Made by a program: the position numbers and the translations under genes. Of a stretch of DNA of 64,000 bases, positions 34,940-44,330 are shown piece by piece. The DNA comes from JARYGU01 sp033795365. Its GTDB lineage: Bacteria; Pseudomonadota; Alphaproteobacteria; Rhizobiales; Rhizobiaceae. A model generated the notes under the pieces. It was not told the origin of the DNA. It did not search any database and saw nothing but the letters and a program-made list of their open reading frames with translations. The first letter of the stretch is position 1, and each line of letters starts with the position of its first letter. The DNA is taken from the NCBI GenBank assembly GCA_033795365.1, contig JARYGU010000002.1, positions 1 to 64,000 of the forward strand, written 5' to 3'.

Positions 34940-36055
34940 TTACTTGCCCGCAGCCTGCGCGGCGTACATGTAACTGTCGTAGCTGTATTCGGCCACGCGG
35001 AACCACTCGAAGGACTCGTCGCGGAACTTCTTCCAGGCCGGATAGATCTTCGCCCAGGCCGGATTGTTGGCGTTGTATTCCTCGTAAAGCTCGAATGTCG
35101 CCTTGTAGGCGGCGTCCATCACGTCGCGCGGCAGCGGACGGAGCTGTACGCCCTTGCCGACCAACGAGCGGATCGCGGTGGTGTTCTTCACGTCGTAGAG
35201 GGCCTGCATGTTGACATTGGCCGCCTTGCAGGCGGTGTCGAGCGCAACCTTGTAGGTTTCCGGCAGCGCCTCATATTGTCCCTTGTTGACGAAGAAATGG
35301 ATGGTCAGCCCGCCCTCCCAATAGGCGGGATAGTAATAGAACGGAGCGATCTGGTAGAAGCCGAGCCGCTCGTCGTCATAGGGACCGACCCATTCGGCCG
35401 CATCGATCGTGCCGCGCTCGAGCGAGGGATAGATGTCTCCGCCCGGAAGCTGCTGCGGCACGACGCCGAGGCGGGACATGACCTCGCCCGCAACGCCGGC
35501 GATGCGCATCTTCACGCCCTTCAGGTCGGCAAGGCTGTTGATCTCCTTGCGGAACCAGCCGCCCATCTGCGCACCCGTGCCGCCGCCCGGTATGCCGACG
35601 ACGCCGTATTCGGAAAGAAACTCGTTGTAGAGCTCATTGCCGCCGCCGTGATAGAGCCAGGCGTTCTGCTGGCGGGCATTGAGGCCAAAAGGAATGGTGG
35701 AGCCGATCGCGAAGGTCGGGTTCTTGCCGGTGAAATAGTAACCGCAGGTATGGGCGATCTCGACCGTGTTGGACTGAACGGCATCGATGGCCTGCGGCCC
35801 GGGAACCAGCTCGCCGGCCTGGAAGACCTGGATCTGGAACTTTCCTTCGGTGATCTTCGACAGCGCGTCGGCCATGACGACGGCGCCGCCATAGATAGTA
35901 TCGAGGTTGTTCGGGAAGCCGGACGTCAGGCGCCAGCGAAGCGTGGGCAGCTCCTGGGCGATTGCGGGCGCGGCAAGGCTCGATCCGGCGGCCGCGGCGG
36001 CGCCCGCGAGCGCTCCCTTGGTCAGGAAGTTGCGGCGATTGAATGCATCAGTCAT
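34940..36055 (-). CDS. TRAP transporter substrate-binding protein (DctP family)
   Basis: 371 residues. The signal peptide has a twin-arginine motif (FNRRNFLTKGALAGAAAA) and a PAIAQE cleavage region, so the protein is exported folded to the periplasm. The mature domain is a DctP-type type II binding protein: GGAVVMADALSKITEGKFQI, GYYFTGKNPTFAIGSTIPFG and a DLKGVKMRIAG segment containing the conserved carboxylate-binding Arg. The sequence resembles TakP-type receptors for 2-oxo acids, but the ligand is not fixed by sequence. It is last in transcription order after the two permease genes and next to a two-component system. Confidence 0.93.
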   Translation of the reverse strand: MTDAFNRRNFLTKGALAGAAAAAGSSLAAPAIAQELPTLRWRLTSGFPNNLDTIYGGAVVMADALSKITEGKFQIQVFQAGELVPGPQAIDAVQSNTVEIAHTCGYYFTGKNPTFAIGSTIPFGLNARQQNAWLYHGGGNELYNEFLSEYGVVGIPGGGTGAQMGGWFRKEINSLADLKGVKMRIAGVAGEVMSRLGVVPQQLPGGDIYPSLERGTIDAAEWVGPYDDERLGFYQIAPFYYYPAYWEGGLTIHFFVNKGQYEALPETYKVALDTACKAANVNMQALYDVKNTTAIRSLVGKGVQLRPLPRDVMDAAYKATFELYEEYNANNPAWAKIYPAWKKFRDESFEWFRVAEYSYDSYMYAAQAAGK

Positions 36056-36130
36056 GAAAGTCCTCCTCAGTTTGGTTTTAGCAGCCGGCCGATCGATCGT
36101 TCGCGCCGGCTGCGGTGGGTGCTTTACGCG

Positions 36131-37720
36131 CTACTGCGACTGCTCTCCTTCTTTCGGCGGCGTGCCGAAGCTTGGCGTCGGCGATCCGAAGCTCGGCGCC
36201 GGGGAGCCGAAGGCCGGCGGCTCCTGCTGCGCTCCTTCATTCGGCTGGGGAGCGCCGAACGGCGGGGTGGGCGTGCCGTAGGGATTGGCTCCCTCGGCTC
36301 CCGGCATCGGAACGTTGAGCTGGATCGTCGACGGATCGACCGTCACCTGGCCGGCCTTGTAGTGCGTGACGAGCTGCGGGAAGGCGATCACGACGGCGAC
36401 CATCGCCAGCTGAATGCCGAGGAACGGCAGCGCACCCATATAGATCTGCCCCGACGTCACCGGCTGGATCGTCGCCCCTGTCACCCGGTCCTTGTAGGCC
36501 CGGCTCGGCGCGACCGAGCGCAGATAGAACAGCGAGAAGCCGAAGGGCGGATGCATGAACGAGGTCTGCATGTTGATGGCGAGCATCACCCCGAACCAGA
36601 TGAGGTCGATCCCCAGGGCGTCGGCGACGGGCGCCAGCAGCGGAATGATGATGAAGGCCAGCTCGAAATAGTCGAGGAAGAAGGCCAGGAAGAATACCAG
36701 CAGATTGGCGACGATCAGGAAGCCGATCTCGCCGCCGGGGATCGAGGTCATCAGGTGCTCGACCCAGATATGGCCGTTGACGCCGTAGAATGTCAGCGAA
36801 AAGACGCGCGCGCCGAGCAGGATGAAGATCACGAAGGAAGAGAGCTTCGCCGTCGCATAGAGCGCCGACTTGATCATCGTCAGGTCCAGGCGGCGATTGA
36901 GGGCGGCCAGAACCAGCGCGCCCACGGCACCCATCGCTCCGCCTTCGGTCGGCGTCGCAACGCCGATGAAGATCGTGCCGAGCACGAGGAAGATCAGCAC
37001 CAGCGGCGGCACGAGGGAGGTGACGACCTTGCGCGCCAGTTTCCAGCCGCGCAGGGTGCGCGCGTTCAGGGGAAGCGCCGGAACGCTCTTCGGCTGGAGG
37101 AAGGACATGATGATGATGTAAATCGCATAGAGAGCGACGAGGATGAGGCCCGGAACCAGGGCGCCCTTGTACATGTCGCCGACGGAGCGGCCGAGCTGGT
37201 CGGCGAGGATGATCAGCACCAGGCTCGGCGGGATGATCTGGGCCAGCGTACCGGATGCCGCGATGGTGCCGGCGGCGACCTTCCGGTCATAGCCGTAGCG
37301 CAGCATGATCGGCAGCGAGATCAGGCCCATGGAGATGACCGAGGCGGCGACGACGCCGGTGGTCGCCGCAAGGATCGCGCCCACGAAGATCACCGCGAAG
37401 GCAAGGCCGCCGCGGACGGGGCCGAAGAGCTGTCCGATCGTATCGAGCAGGTCTTCGGCCATCCCGCTTCGTTCGAGGATCAGGCCCATGAAGGTGAAGA
37501 ACGGGATCGCCAGGAGCGTCTCGTTCGACATCTGGCCGAAGATGCGGTCCGGTATGGCGCCGAAGAGATTGACCGGCAGCAGGCCCATCTCGATGCCGAC
37601 GAAGCCGAATGCGAAGCCGACGAAGGCAAGCGCGAATGCCACCGGATAGCCGAGCAGCAGCACGACGATCAGCGACAGGAACATGATGGGCGCGAGATTT
37701 TCCGCGAAAAAGGCAAACAT
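36131..37720 (-). CDS. TRAP transporter large permease subunit (DctM family) with FGxP-repeat tail
   Basis: 529 residues. The first about 460 form the 12-13 helix DctM membrane domain (FMGLILERSGMAEDLLDTIG and NEGTL-type motifs as NETLLAIPFFTFM). The last about 60 residues form an unusual low-complexity tail rich in Pro, Gly, Phe and Glu, with repeated units FGAP, FGSP, FGSP and FGTP. The domain couples sodium-driven substrate import. It lies 15 bp after the small permease gene and 75 bp before the binding-protein gene. Confidence 0.92.
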   Translation of the reverse strand: MFAFFAENLAPIMFLSLIVVLLLGYPVAFALAFVGFAFGFVGIEMGLLPVNLFGAIPDRIFGQMSNETLLAIPFFTFMGLILERSGMAEDLLDTIGQLFGPVRGGLAFAVIFVGAILAATTGVVAASVISMGLISLPIMLRYGYDRKVAAGTIAASGTLAQIIPPSLVLIILADQLGRSVGDMYKGALVPGLILVALYAIYIIIMSFLQPKSVPALPLNARTLRGWKLARKVVTSLVPPLVLIFLVLGTIFIGVATPTEGGAMGAVGALVLAALNRRLDLTMIKSALYATAKLSSFVIFILLGARVFSLTFYGVNGHIWVEHLMTSIPGGEIGFLIVANLLVFFLAFFLDYFELAFIIIPLLAPVADALGIDLIWFGVMLAINMQTSFMHPPFGFSLFYLRSVAPSRAYKDRVTGATIQPVTSGQIYMGALPFLGIQLAMVAVVIAFPQLVTHYKAGQVTVDPSTIQLNVPMPGAEGANPYGTPTPPFGAPQPNEGAQQEPPAFGSPAPSFGSPTPSFGTPPKEGEQSQ

Positions 37721-37735
37721 GTGATCGTCTTCCGC

Positions 37736-38287
37736 TTAGGAGAGGGTCTGGGCTTCGGCGTCGGCAAGCGCTATCGCGTCGGGCATCTTGCCCGTCAGGA
37801 TCGCGATGCGCTTGATGAGCTCCGAGACGCCCTGCAGAGCCAGCAGACCGAAGCCCAGCGGAATCATGGCCCATACCGGCCAGAGCAGGAGGCCGCCGGT
37901 ATTGTTTGAGATCTCGCCGCTTGCGAATTTGGAGGTCACGATCGGCCAGGAGAGATAGATCGTGACGAGACAGAACGGAAGAAGGAAGAAGATCGTGCCG
38001 AAGATCTCTATCCAGAGCTGGGCCTTGCGCGGGAGCTGACCGTAGATCAGGTCGACCTTCACATGCTCGTTGCTGAGAAGCGTATAGCCGGCAGCAACGA
38101 GAAAGGCGGCGGAGAACAGGTACCACTGCGCTTCCAGCCAGGCATTGGAGCTGAGATTGAAGAGCTTTCGGGTCGTCGCGTTGATCGCGCTGATCAGAAC
38201 GGCTGCAAGCAGCAGCCACGAGACCGCTTTGCCCAAAAACGTATTGATCGCGTCGATTGCGCGCGACAGCGACAAGAAACCAGACAT
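37736..38287 (-). CDS. TRAP transporter small permease subunit (DctQ family)
   Basis: 183 residues with four transmembrane helices (AVSWLLLAAVLISAINAT, LFSAAFLVAAGYTLL, FGTIFFLLPFCLVTIYL and WPVWAMIPLGFGLLALQ), the DctQ layout. LEAQWYLFSAAFLVAAGYTL is the conserved core. It partners with the large permease and binding protein. The start at 38287 follows GGGAGGA and is more plausible than the extended frame. First gene of the transporter operon. Confidence 0.92.
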   Translation of the reverse strand: MSGFLSLSRAIDAINTFLGKAVSWLLLAAVLISAINATTRKLFNLSSNAWLEAQWYLFSAAFLVAAGYTLLSNEHVKVDLIYGQLPRKAQLWIEIFGTIFFLLPFCLVTIYLSWPIVTSKFASGEISNNTGGLLLWPVWAMIPLGFGLLALQGVSELIKRIAILTGKMPDAIALADAEAQTLS

Positions 38288-38415
38288 GATGCATTCCTCC
38301 CGCGCAGGCCTCGAAGGCCTGGCTATCGGAACACTCGTATGGCGCGTCTTTTTTCGGAACAAGATGCTGTCCGAACGAAATGCCCCGATCTACCCAATAG
38401 TGGGTATATCACATC

Positions 38416-39060
38416 TCAGCCGTCGGACCAGGTCAGTCCGTTCTCGATCGCGTAGCGGGTCAGCCCGGCGGTGGTCGCGATGCCGAGCTTCTTCTTGATG
38501 TTCTTGCGGTGGGTCTCCACGGTCGCTGCCGAGATGCCGAGTTTTTCCGCGATGTCGCGGTTGCTGCTGCCGGCCGAAAGCAGCAGGAGGACGTCGCTTT
38601 CCCGCGTGGTCAGCGGCACGGCGCTTTCGTTTTCCTTGCGTTCCAGGAGCACATCCGAGACGCCCGAGGAGAAATAGCTCTTTCCGGCGGCAACCGCCTC
38701 GATGGCGGCGATGATCTCGTCCGTGGAGACATCCTTGAGGATATAGCCGGAGGCGCCGTGCATGACGGATGTCGAGATATATTCCCGGCTGTCGTGCATG
38801 GACAGCATCAAGATGCGGGTTTCCGGAAGCTCCTCCCTGAAGAGTTCTATCGCGTCGATGCCGTTCAGCTTCGGCATGTTGATGTCCATCAGGACGACTT
38901 GCGGCCTCGTTTGCCGTGCTATCTCGAGTCCCGCCCGGGCAAGCCCGGCGGTACCCACGACGTCGATATGGCCGTAGGTTTCGAGGACCGCCCGCAATCC
39001 TTCCAGAACGAGGGGATGATTGTCTATGAGAAGGACCTTGATCGCCGTGCCGTCCGTCAT
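38416..39060 (-). CDS. LuxR-type response regulator
   Basis: 214 residues. N-terminal receiver domain: VLLIDNHPLVLEGLRAVLE with the acidic pocket and VVLMDINMP carrying the phosphorylated Asp near residue 59. C-terminal NarL/FixJ helix-turn-helix: LTTRESDVLLLLSAG and ISAATVETHRKNIKKKLGI. It is translated with its kinase through a 4-nt ATGA overlap. As the system lies directly upstream of the TRAP genes, it probably controls that transporter in response to its substrate. Confidence 0.95.
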   Translation of the reverse strand: MTDGTAIKVLLIDNHPLVLEGLRAVLETYGHIDVVGTAGLARAGLEIARQTRPQVVLMDINMPKLNGIDAIELFREELPETRILMLSMHDSREYISTSVMHGASGYILKDVSTDEIIAAIEAVAAGKSYFSSGVSDVLLERKENESAVPLTTRESDVLLLLSAGSSNRDIAEKLGISAATVETHRKNIKKKLGIATTAGLTRYAIENGLTWSDG

Positions 39061-40448
39061 GCCGCTTTCGTCCGCTGCTGGGGTTTCACGGCGACGGATC
39101 TCGGAAGCATCGCCGTGAGGGTCGTTCCCTTGGGGGTCGTCTTCACGAGGAGCAGGCCGCCGAAATGCGCCATGCGTTCCTGCATGTTGCGCAGTCCGAG
39201 GCCGCCGCGATGCGGCGCTGCGTCCTGGCCGTCGTTTTCGTCGAATCCGTTGCCGTTGTCGGCCACCGTCATTCTGACCCGGCCGTCGACGCTCGATATG
39301 CTGATCGTCACGCGTGTCGCTCCCGCATGGCGCTCGACATTGCTCAACGCCTCCTGCGCTACCCTGTAGAGCGCGGTGCTGGCCTCGGGAGTTACGGGAT
39401 TCGTGAATGCCATCGTCTCGAACTCCGTCTCGATCCCCGTGCGCTCGGTGAAATTGTGGCTGAGCGCCTTCAATGCCGGGGTCAGGCCGAGATCGTCGAG
39501 GACCCGGGGCCTGAGATCGTGGGAAAGCCGCCGGATCTCCTTGATGGCGCCGTTGAGCGCCTCGACTGCCCGGTCGATCGCGTCGGAGGCGTTCTCGCTT
39601 CCGCTCTTCACCTGCCGGCTTGCCAGATCGATCGCGTAGCGCACGCCGACGAGATTTTGCGAGATGCCGTCGTGCAGTTCGCGCGAAAGGCGGGCGCGTT
39701 CTTCCTCCTGCGTATCGATGATGCGCTGCGTCAGCCGTTTCAGCTTTCCGTCCGCCATGCGCCTTTCGCGAAGATTGAGGAACATGCAGGTCGCAAAGAC
39801 GGTCAAGACCGCCGGAACGGCGATCAGCGCCACGATCAGGAAGGTCGTGCGGATATTGGCGCGAAGATCGGAGTTGGCCGCGGCGGTCTGGGCGAAGACA
39901 TCATCGAGGTAGACGCCGGTTCCGAGCATCCATTTCCATTTGTCGAGGCCGACGGCGAAGGAGAGCTTGTCGGCCATGCCTCCGGTGGAGGGCTTCTCCC
40001 ACTTGTACTGGTGCATGCCGCCGCCTTCCTTCGCTTTCGCGATCAGATTGGCGATGACCTGGTCTCCGTCGGGGTCGGTGAGATTGAACCAGTTGCGGCC
40101 GGGGCGGAAGGCCTGGCGGGGATGGACGATATTGTCGCCGTCGTAGTCGTAGACGAAGAAATAGCCGTCCTGGCCGTAGTCGAGGCTCGTCAGTATCGCC
40201 CTGACGCGCTCCTTGGCCGCTTCGTCGTCGGGACCGGCTTCCTGATAGATGTCCTGGATCGCCGAGAGAGCGAGATTGGTGAGATTCAGGAGTTCGGTCT
40301 CCTTGGCCTGCAGCATGTTGCGCTCGAATGTCCGGATGCTGCTTTGCACGAGCGTGGTCGATTGCCATGTAATGAAGATGGTGATCGTCAGGATCGCGAT
40401 GATGAGGGGGACAATGGCGAGCGCCACGATCTGATGCCGTAGATTCAA
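39057..40448 (-). CDS. Cache-domain sensor histidine kinase
   Basis: 463 residues. One membrane helix (VPLIIAILTITIFITWQS) starts the protein, followed by a periplasmic single Cache_2-type ligand domain (YGQDGYFFVYDYDGDN to GTGVYLDDVF, about 95-190) and a second helix (LIVALIAVPAVLTVFATCMF). The cytoplasmic part has a HisKA_3 dimerisation domain with LSRELHDGISQN (phosphoacceptor His) and an ATPase domain with VADNGNGFDENDG and GGLGLRNMQERM. A TTG start at 40448 is chosen, giving (M)NLRHQ with AAAGGA upstream; the frame extends far further upstream only by chance. It probably senses a small carboxylic acid. Confidence 0.93.
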   Translation of the reverse strand: MNLRHQIVALAIVPLIIAILTITIFITWQSTTLVQSSIRTFERNMLQAKETELLNLTNLALSAIQDIYQEAGPDDEAAKERVRAILTSLDYGQDGYFFVYDYDGDNIVHPRQAFRPGRNWFNLTDPDGDQVIANLIAKAKEGGGMHQYKWEKPSTGGMADKLSFAVGLDKWKWMLGTGVYLDDVFAQTAAANSDLRANIRTTFLIVALIAVPAVLTVFATCMFLNLRERRMADGKLKRLTQRIIDTQEEERARLSRELHDGISQNLVGVRYAIDLASRQVKSGSENASDAIDRAVEALNGAIKEIRRLSHDLRPRVLDDLGLTPALKALSHNFTERTGIETEFETMAFTNPVTPEASTALYRVAQEALSNVERHAGATRVTISISSVDGRVRMTVADNGNGFDENDGQDAAPHRGGLGLRNMQERMAHFGGLLLVKTTPKGTTLTAMLPRSVAVKPQQRTKAA

Positions 40449-40607
40449 GGCCGACGTCCTTTCGCCGCTCGAAGTGCGTTTGGAAGTGAAGGAAACCGAA
40501 CATTTGACCTGTAAAACATCGCAATTCAAGGTATTGCGGAAAGCCTTGCGCCATATTGTGCGCGTTATGGTCGTGGCGCAGTATGCGGAAGAGAACGAGG
40601 TGGCTTG

Positions 40608-41912
40608 ATGACGAAGACGGATATCGCGCGTCGTGTTTACGACAATGCCTGGAGGCTGGATCCGATCGTGCGCAGCCTGCTCGACACGGATTTCTACAAG
40701 CTGTTGATGCTGCAGATGATCTGGAAGCTCTATCCGGATGTCAACGCCACGTTCTCGCTGATCAATCGCAGCAGGACCGTTCGCCTCGCCGACGAGATCG
40801 ATGAACACGAGCTCAGGGACCAGCTCGACTATGCCCGCAGCCTGCGCTTTTCGAAGAAAGAGATGATCTGGCTTGCCGGCAACAGCTTCTACGGCCGCAA
40901 ACAGATATTCGCGCCGGAGTTTCTGGCATGGCTCGCGGATTTCCAGCTTCCCGAATACGAGCTTTCGCGGCGCGACGGGCAGTACGAGCTTACCTTTCCC
41001 GGCCCCTGGACGCATACGACGATGTGGGAGATACCCGCCCTGGCGATCGTCAACGAACTGCGCTCCCGCAGTGCGGTCCGGGATATCGGCCTTTTCGCAC
41101 TTGACGTGCTCTATTCCAGGGCGAAGGCGAAGATGTGGTCGAAGGTGGACCGGTTGCGCCAGCATCCGAACCTCAGGATTTCCGACTTCGGCACCCGGCG
41201 GCGCCACAGTTTTCTCTGGCAGCGCTGGTGCGTGGAGGCATTGAAGGAAGGGATCGGGGCGTCGTTCTCGGGCACGAGCAACGTTCTGCTTGCGATGGAC
41301 ACCGATCTCGAGGCGCTCGGAACGAATGCCCACGAACTGCCGATGGTGGCGGCCGCGCTCGCCCGGACGGATGCGGAGCTGGCGCAGGCGCCCTACGAGG
41401 TGCTCAAGGACTGGAACCAGCTTTATCACGGCAATCTGCTGATCGTCCTGCCCGATACGTTCGGGACTGCCGCCTTCCTGCGCAACGCGCCCGACTGGGT
41501 GGCGGACTGGACGGGCTTCCGCCCCGACAGCGCCCCGCCGATCGAGGGCGGCGAGAAGATCATCTCCTGGTGGGAAAGCAGGGGCAAGAACCCGAAAGAC
41601 AAGCTTTTGATCTTCTCCGACGGCCTGGACGTCGACAGCATCATCGAAACATATCGTCATTTCGAAGGGCGCGTCCGGATGAGCTTCGGCTGGGGAACCA
41701 ACCTGACCAATGATTTTGTCGATTGCGCCCCGATAGAGATCCGCGGCCTCGATCCGATATCGATCGTCTGCAAGGTCAGCGACGCCAATGGCCGGCCGGC
41801 GGTGAAGCTTTCGGACAATCCGCGCAAGGCAACCGGCGATGCCAAAGCGGTCGAACGTTACCTCAAATTCTTCGGTACGGAGGATTTCGTGGAGCAGGCC
41901 GTCCGCGTCTAG
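40608..41912 (+). CDS. pncB: Nicotinate phosphoribosyltransferase
   Basis: 434 residues, the normal length for the proteobacterial PncB that makes nicotinate mononucleotide from nicotinate and PRPP in NAD salvage. DTDFYKLLMLQMIWKL opens the fold, GTNAHELPMV includes the regulatory phosphorylated His, and DTFGTAAFL and FSDGLDVDSI are the PRPP-side motifs. The ATG at 40608 follows GAGG by 7 nt. It is divergent from the sensor kinase and appears monocistronic. Confidence 0.96.
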   Translation: MTKTDIARRVYDNAWRLDPIVRSLLDTDFYKLLMLQMIWKLYPDVNATFSLINRSRTVRLADEIDEHELRDQLDYARSLRFSKKEMIWLAGNSFYGRKQIFAPEFLAWLADFQLPEYELSRRDGQYELTFPGPWTHTTMWEIPALAIVNELRSRSAVRDIGLFALDVLYSRAKAKMWSKVDRLRQHPNLRISDFGTRRRHSFLWQRWCVEALKEGIGASFSGTSNVLLAMDTDLEALGTNAHELPMVAAALARTDAELAQAPYEVLKDWNQLYHGNLLIVLPDTFGTAAFLRNAPDWVADWTGFRPDSAPPIEGGEKIISWWESRGKNPKDKLLIFSDGLDVDSIIETYRHFEGRVRMSFGWGTNLTNDFVDCAPIEIRGLDPISIVCKVSDANGRPAVKLSDNPRKATGDAKAVERYLKFFGTEDFVEQAVRV

Positions 41913-42367
41913 ATACTGCAAGGGCCGCTGCCGGTTTGCGGATGCGCGCTTGCGATTCTCGCTGCAGGCGGCTTTTCGGAAAGCTTTCCTACAACTTCGC
42001 CGTTCAACGAGCGGCAGGAGCCTTGAGAAATGGTCCCGCGGGCACTAATTTCCATTGGAAGACGACGCCATAGTTTCCACGCGGAATCTGGCGCGAATCG
42101 GCCGGAATCGCCGTGAAGTGGTCACCATTGGCGTGTATAAGGGTAGTTGAGGTTTACCGACCCGGCTGGAGCATCGGCGCAAGTGCACAATGCTGTTCAG
42201 ATTACACTCATGCAATTTTTTGTGCATTGCCATGTAGGCTTTGCGGGTGTCCAATCTCAAATAAAAAACATCTTGATTCGCAACGAAATACGCCGTGCTC
42301 CTGACAAAAGGCGTAAATGTTTTTCGATGCCTGAGTCGGGCCAGCGGCATAGCTAACCAGAGGGCCC
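41913..42367. other. Intergenic region upstream of prkA
   Basis: About 455 bp with no supported gene. The right half (about 42190-42330) is clearly AT-richer than the neighbouring coding DNA and probably holds the promoter and a long leader of the prkA operon. No EcfG-type GGAAC motif was found. Reading frames on both strands lack coding character. Confidence 0.55.
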
Positions 42368-44311
42368 ATGTACAACGATTCTCTCTTCGATGCATTTGCC
42401 CGCTCGTATGAGTCGAGGCGTGATGTTGATATGACGATCTCGGATTATCTCGACCTGTGCCGAGAGGATCCGATGGCTTACGCGAACGCCGCGGAACGGC
42501 TTCTGGCGGCGGTCGGCGAACCCCAGATGATCGATACTGCGAAGGATGCGCGCCTCGGCCGCATTTTCCTGAACCGGACCATCCGCACCTATCCTGCCTT
42601 TACCGGTTTCCACGGTATGGAGGAAACCATAGAGCGGATCGTCTCCTTCTTCCGCCATGCCGCGCAGGGGTTGGAAGAGCGCAAGCAAATTCTCTACCTG
42701 CTCGGTCCGGTGGGCGGCGGCAAGTCGTCTCTCGCCGAGCGGCTGAAGCTGCTGATGGAGATCCACCCGATCTACGTGCTGAAGGCGGACGACGAGGTGA
42801 GCCCGGTCTTCGAAAGCCCGTTGAACCTTTTCGACCCTGTGACGATGGGACCGCTCATCGAAGAGCGGTACGGCATACCGGCACGGCGGCTGACGGGATT
42901 GATGAGCCCGTGGTGCGTAAAGCGCCTCGACATGTACGGCGGCGACATTTCCCGTTTCCGGGTGGTCAAGATGCAGCCTTCGCGGCTGCGGCAGGTCGCG
43001 ATCGCCAAGACCGAGCCCGGCGACGAGAACAACCAGGACATCTCCTCGCTCGTCGGCAAGGTCGACATCCGCAAGCTGGAAAACTTCGCCCAGAGCGATA
43101 CGGACGCCTACAGCTATTCCGGCGGGCTCAACCGGGCCAACCAGGGCATCCTCGAATTCGTCGAGATGTTCAAGGCGCCGATCAAGATGCTGCATCCGCT
43201 GCTCACAGCCACTCAGGAAGGCAACTATACCGGTACGGAGACCATCGGAGCCATTCCGTTCTCGGGCATCATCCTTGCCCATTCCAACGAGGCGGAATGG
43301 CAGAGCTTCAAGGCGAACAAGAACAACGAAGCCTTCATCGACCGGATCTGCGTCATCAAGGTGCCCTATTGCCTGCGGGTGACCGAGGAGCAGAAGATCT
43401 ACGAGAAGCTGATCGCCGGTTCGGAACTCGCTGAAGCGCCCTGCGCGCCCGGCACGCTCGAAATGCTGGCGCGCTTCTCGGTGCTGTCGCGGCTGCGCAA
43501 GCATGAGAATTCCACGCTTTACTCCAAAATGCGCGCCTATGACGGCGAAAGCCTCAAGGAAACGGATCCCCGCGCCCGCAGCATGCAGGAATACCGGGAC
43601 TCCGCCGGCGTGGACGAGGGGATGGACGGCGTTTCCACCCGCTTCGCCTTCAAGATCCTGGCGGCGACGTTCAACCACGACACCACCGAGATCAGCGCGG
43701 ACCCGGTGCATCTGATGTATGTGCTGGAGCAGTCGATCCGCCGGGAGCAGCACTCGGACGAGACGGAGAAACGCTATCTCGAATTCATCAAGGCCGAGCT
43801 TGCGCCGCGCTATGCGGAGTTCATCGGCAACGAGATCCAGAAGGCGTATCTCGAATCCTACGGCGACTATGGCCAGAATCTCTTCGACCGGTATGTCGAC
43901 TACGCCGATGCCTGGATCGAGGACGTCGACTTCAAGGACCCGGATACGGGGCAGTTGCTCGACCGCGATCTCCTCAATCAAGAGCTGACGAAAATCGAGA
44001 AACCGGCGGGGATCGCCAATCCCAAGGACTTCCGTAACGAGATTGTGAAATTCTGCCTGCGCTCCCGGGCAAGCAATGGTGGAAAGAATCCGTCCTGGAC
44101 GAGTTATGAGAAGATAAGGGAAGTGATCGAAAAGCGGATGTTCTCCCAGGTGGAGGATCTGCTGCCGGTGATTTCCTTCGGATCGAAGAAAGACGGCGAC
44201 ACCGAGAAGAAGCATGCGGATTTCGTTTCCCGCATGGTCGATCGCGGTTACACCGAACGGCAGGTCCGCCGTCTCGTCGAGTGGTACATGCGTGTGAAAC
44301 AAGCAAGTTGA
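42368..44311 (+). CDS. prkA: PrkA family serine protein kinase
   Basis: 647 residues of the PrkA/YeaG AAA-type protein kinase family. LYLLGPVGGGKSSLAERL near residue 117 is the Walker A motif; the kinase-like C-terminal region follows. The conserved family segments SYESRRDVDMTISDYLDLCR and GIIL(A)HSNEAEWQSFK are present. The protein is linked in other bacteria to nitrogen starvation and sustained stress and is encoded with YeaH and SpoVR. AGAGGG precedes the ATG. First gene of the operon. Confidence 0.95.
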   Translation: MYNDSLFDAFARSYESRRDVDMTISDYLDLCREDPMAYANAAERLLAAVGEPQMIDTAKDARLGRIFLNRTIRTYPAFTGFHGMEETIERIVSFFRHAAQGLEERKQILYLLGPVGGGKSSLAERLKLLMEIHPIYVLKADDEVSPVFESPLNLFDPVTMGPLIEERYGIPARRLTGLMSPWCVKRLDMYGGDISRFRVVKMQPSRLRQVAIAKTEPGDENNQDISSLVGKVDIRKLENFAQSDTDAYSYSGGLNRANQGILEFVEMFKAPIKMLHPLLTATQEGNYTGTETIGAIPFSGIILAHSNEAEWQSFKANKNNEAFIDRICVIKVPYCLRVTEEQKIYEKLIAGSELAEAPCAPGTLEMLARFSVLSRLRKHENSTLYSKMRAYDGESLKETDPRARSMQEYRDSAGVDEGMDGVSTRFAFKILAATFNHDTTEISADPVHLMYVLEQSIRREQHSDETEKRYLEFIKAELAPRYAEFIGNEIQKAYLESYGDYGQNLFDRYVDYADAWIEDVDFKDPDTGQLLDRDLLNQELTKIEKPAGIANPKDFRNEIVKFCLRSRASNGGKNPSWTSYEKIREVIEKRMFSQVEDLLPVISFGSKKDGDTEKKHADFVSRMVDRGYTERQVRRLVEWYMRVKQAS

Positions 44312-44330
44312 GCCGGATGCGGGAGCCATT

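Noticed and set aside
34755..34973. 72-codon plus-strand frame before the TRAP locus
   Set aside because: It crosses a terminator hairpin and enters a real gene antisense; no coding signal.
35276..37909. 877-codon plus-strand frame opposite the TRAP genes
   Set aside because: Its composition is extreme in Asp, Arg, His and Gln, and it lies opposite well-supported transporter genes.
40449..41921. Upstream extension of the sensor kinase frame
   Set aside because: The extension is antisense to pncB and carries no domain; the kinase begins at the TTG at 40448 with a ribosome binding site.
42045..42395. 116-codon minus-strand frame upstream of prkA
   Set aside because: No ribosome binding site, no domain, mixed composition, and it overlaps the prkA start.
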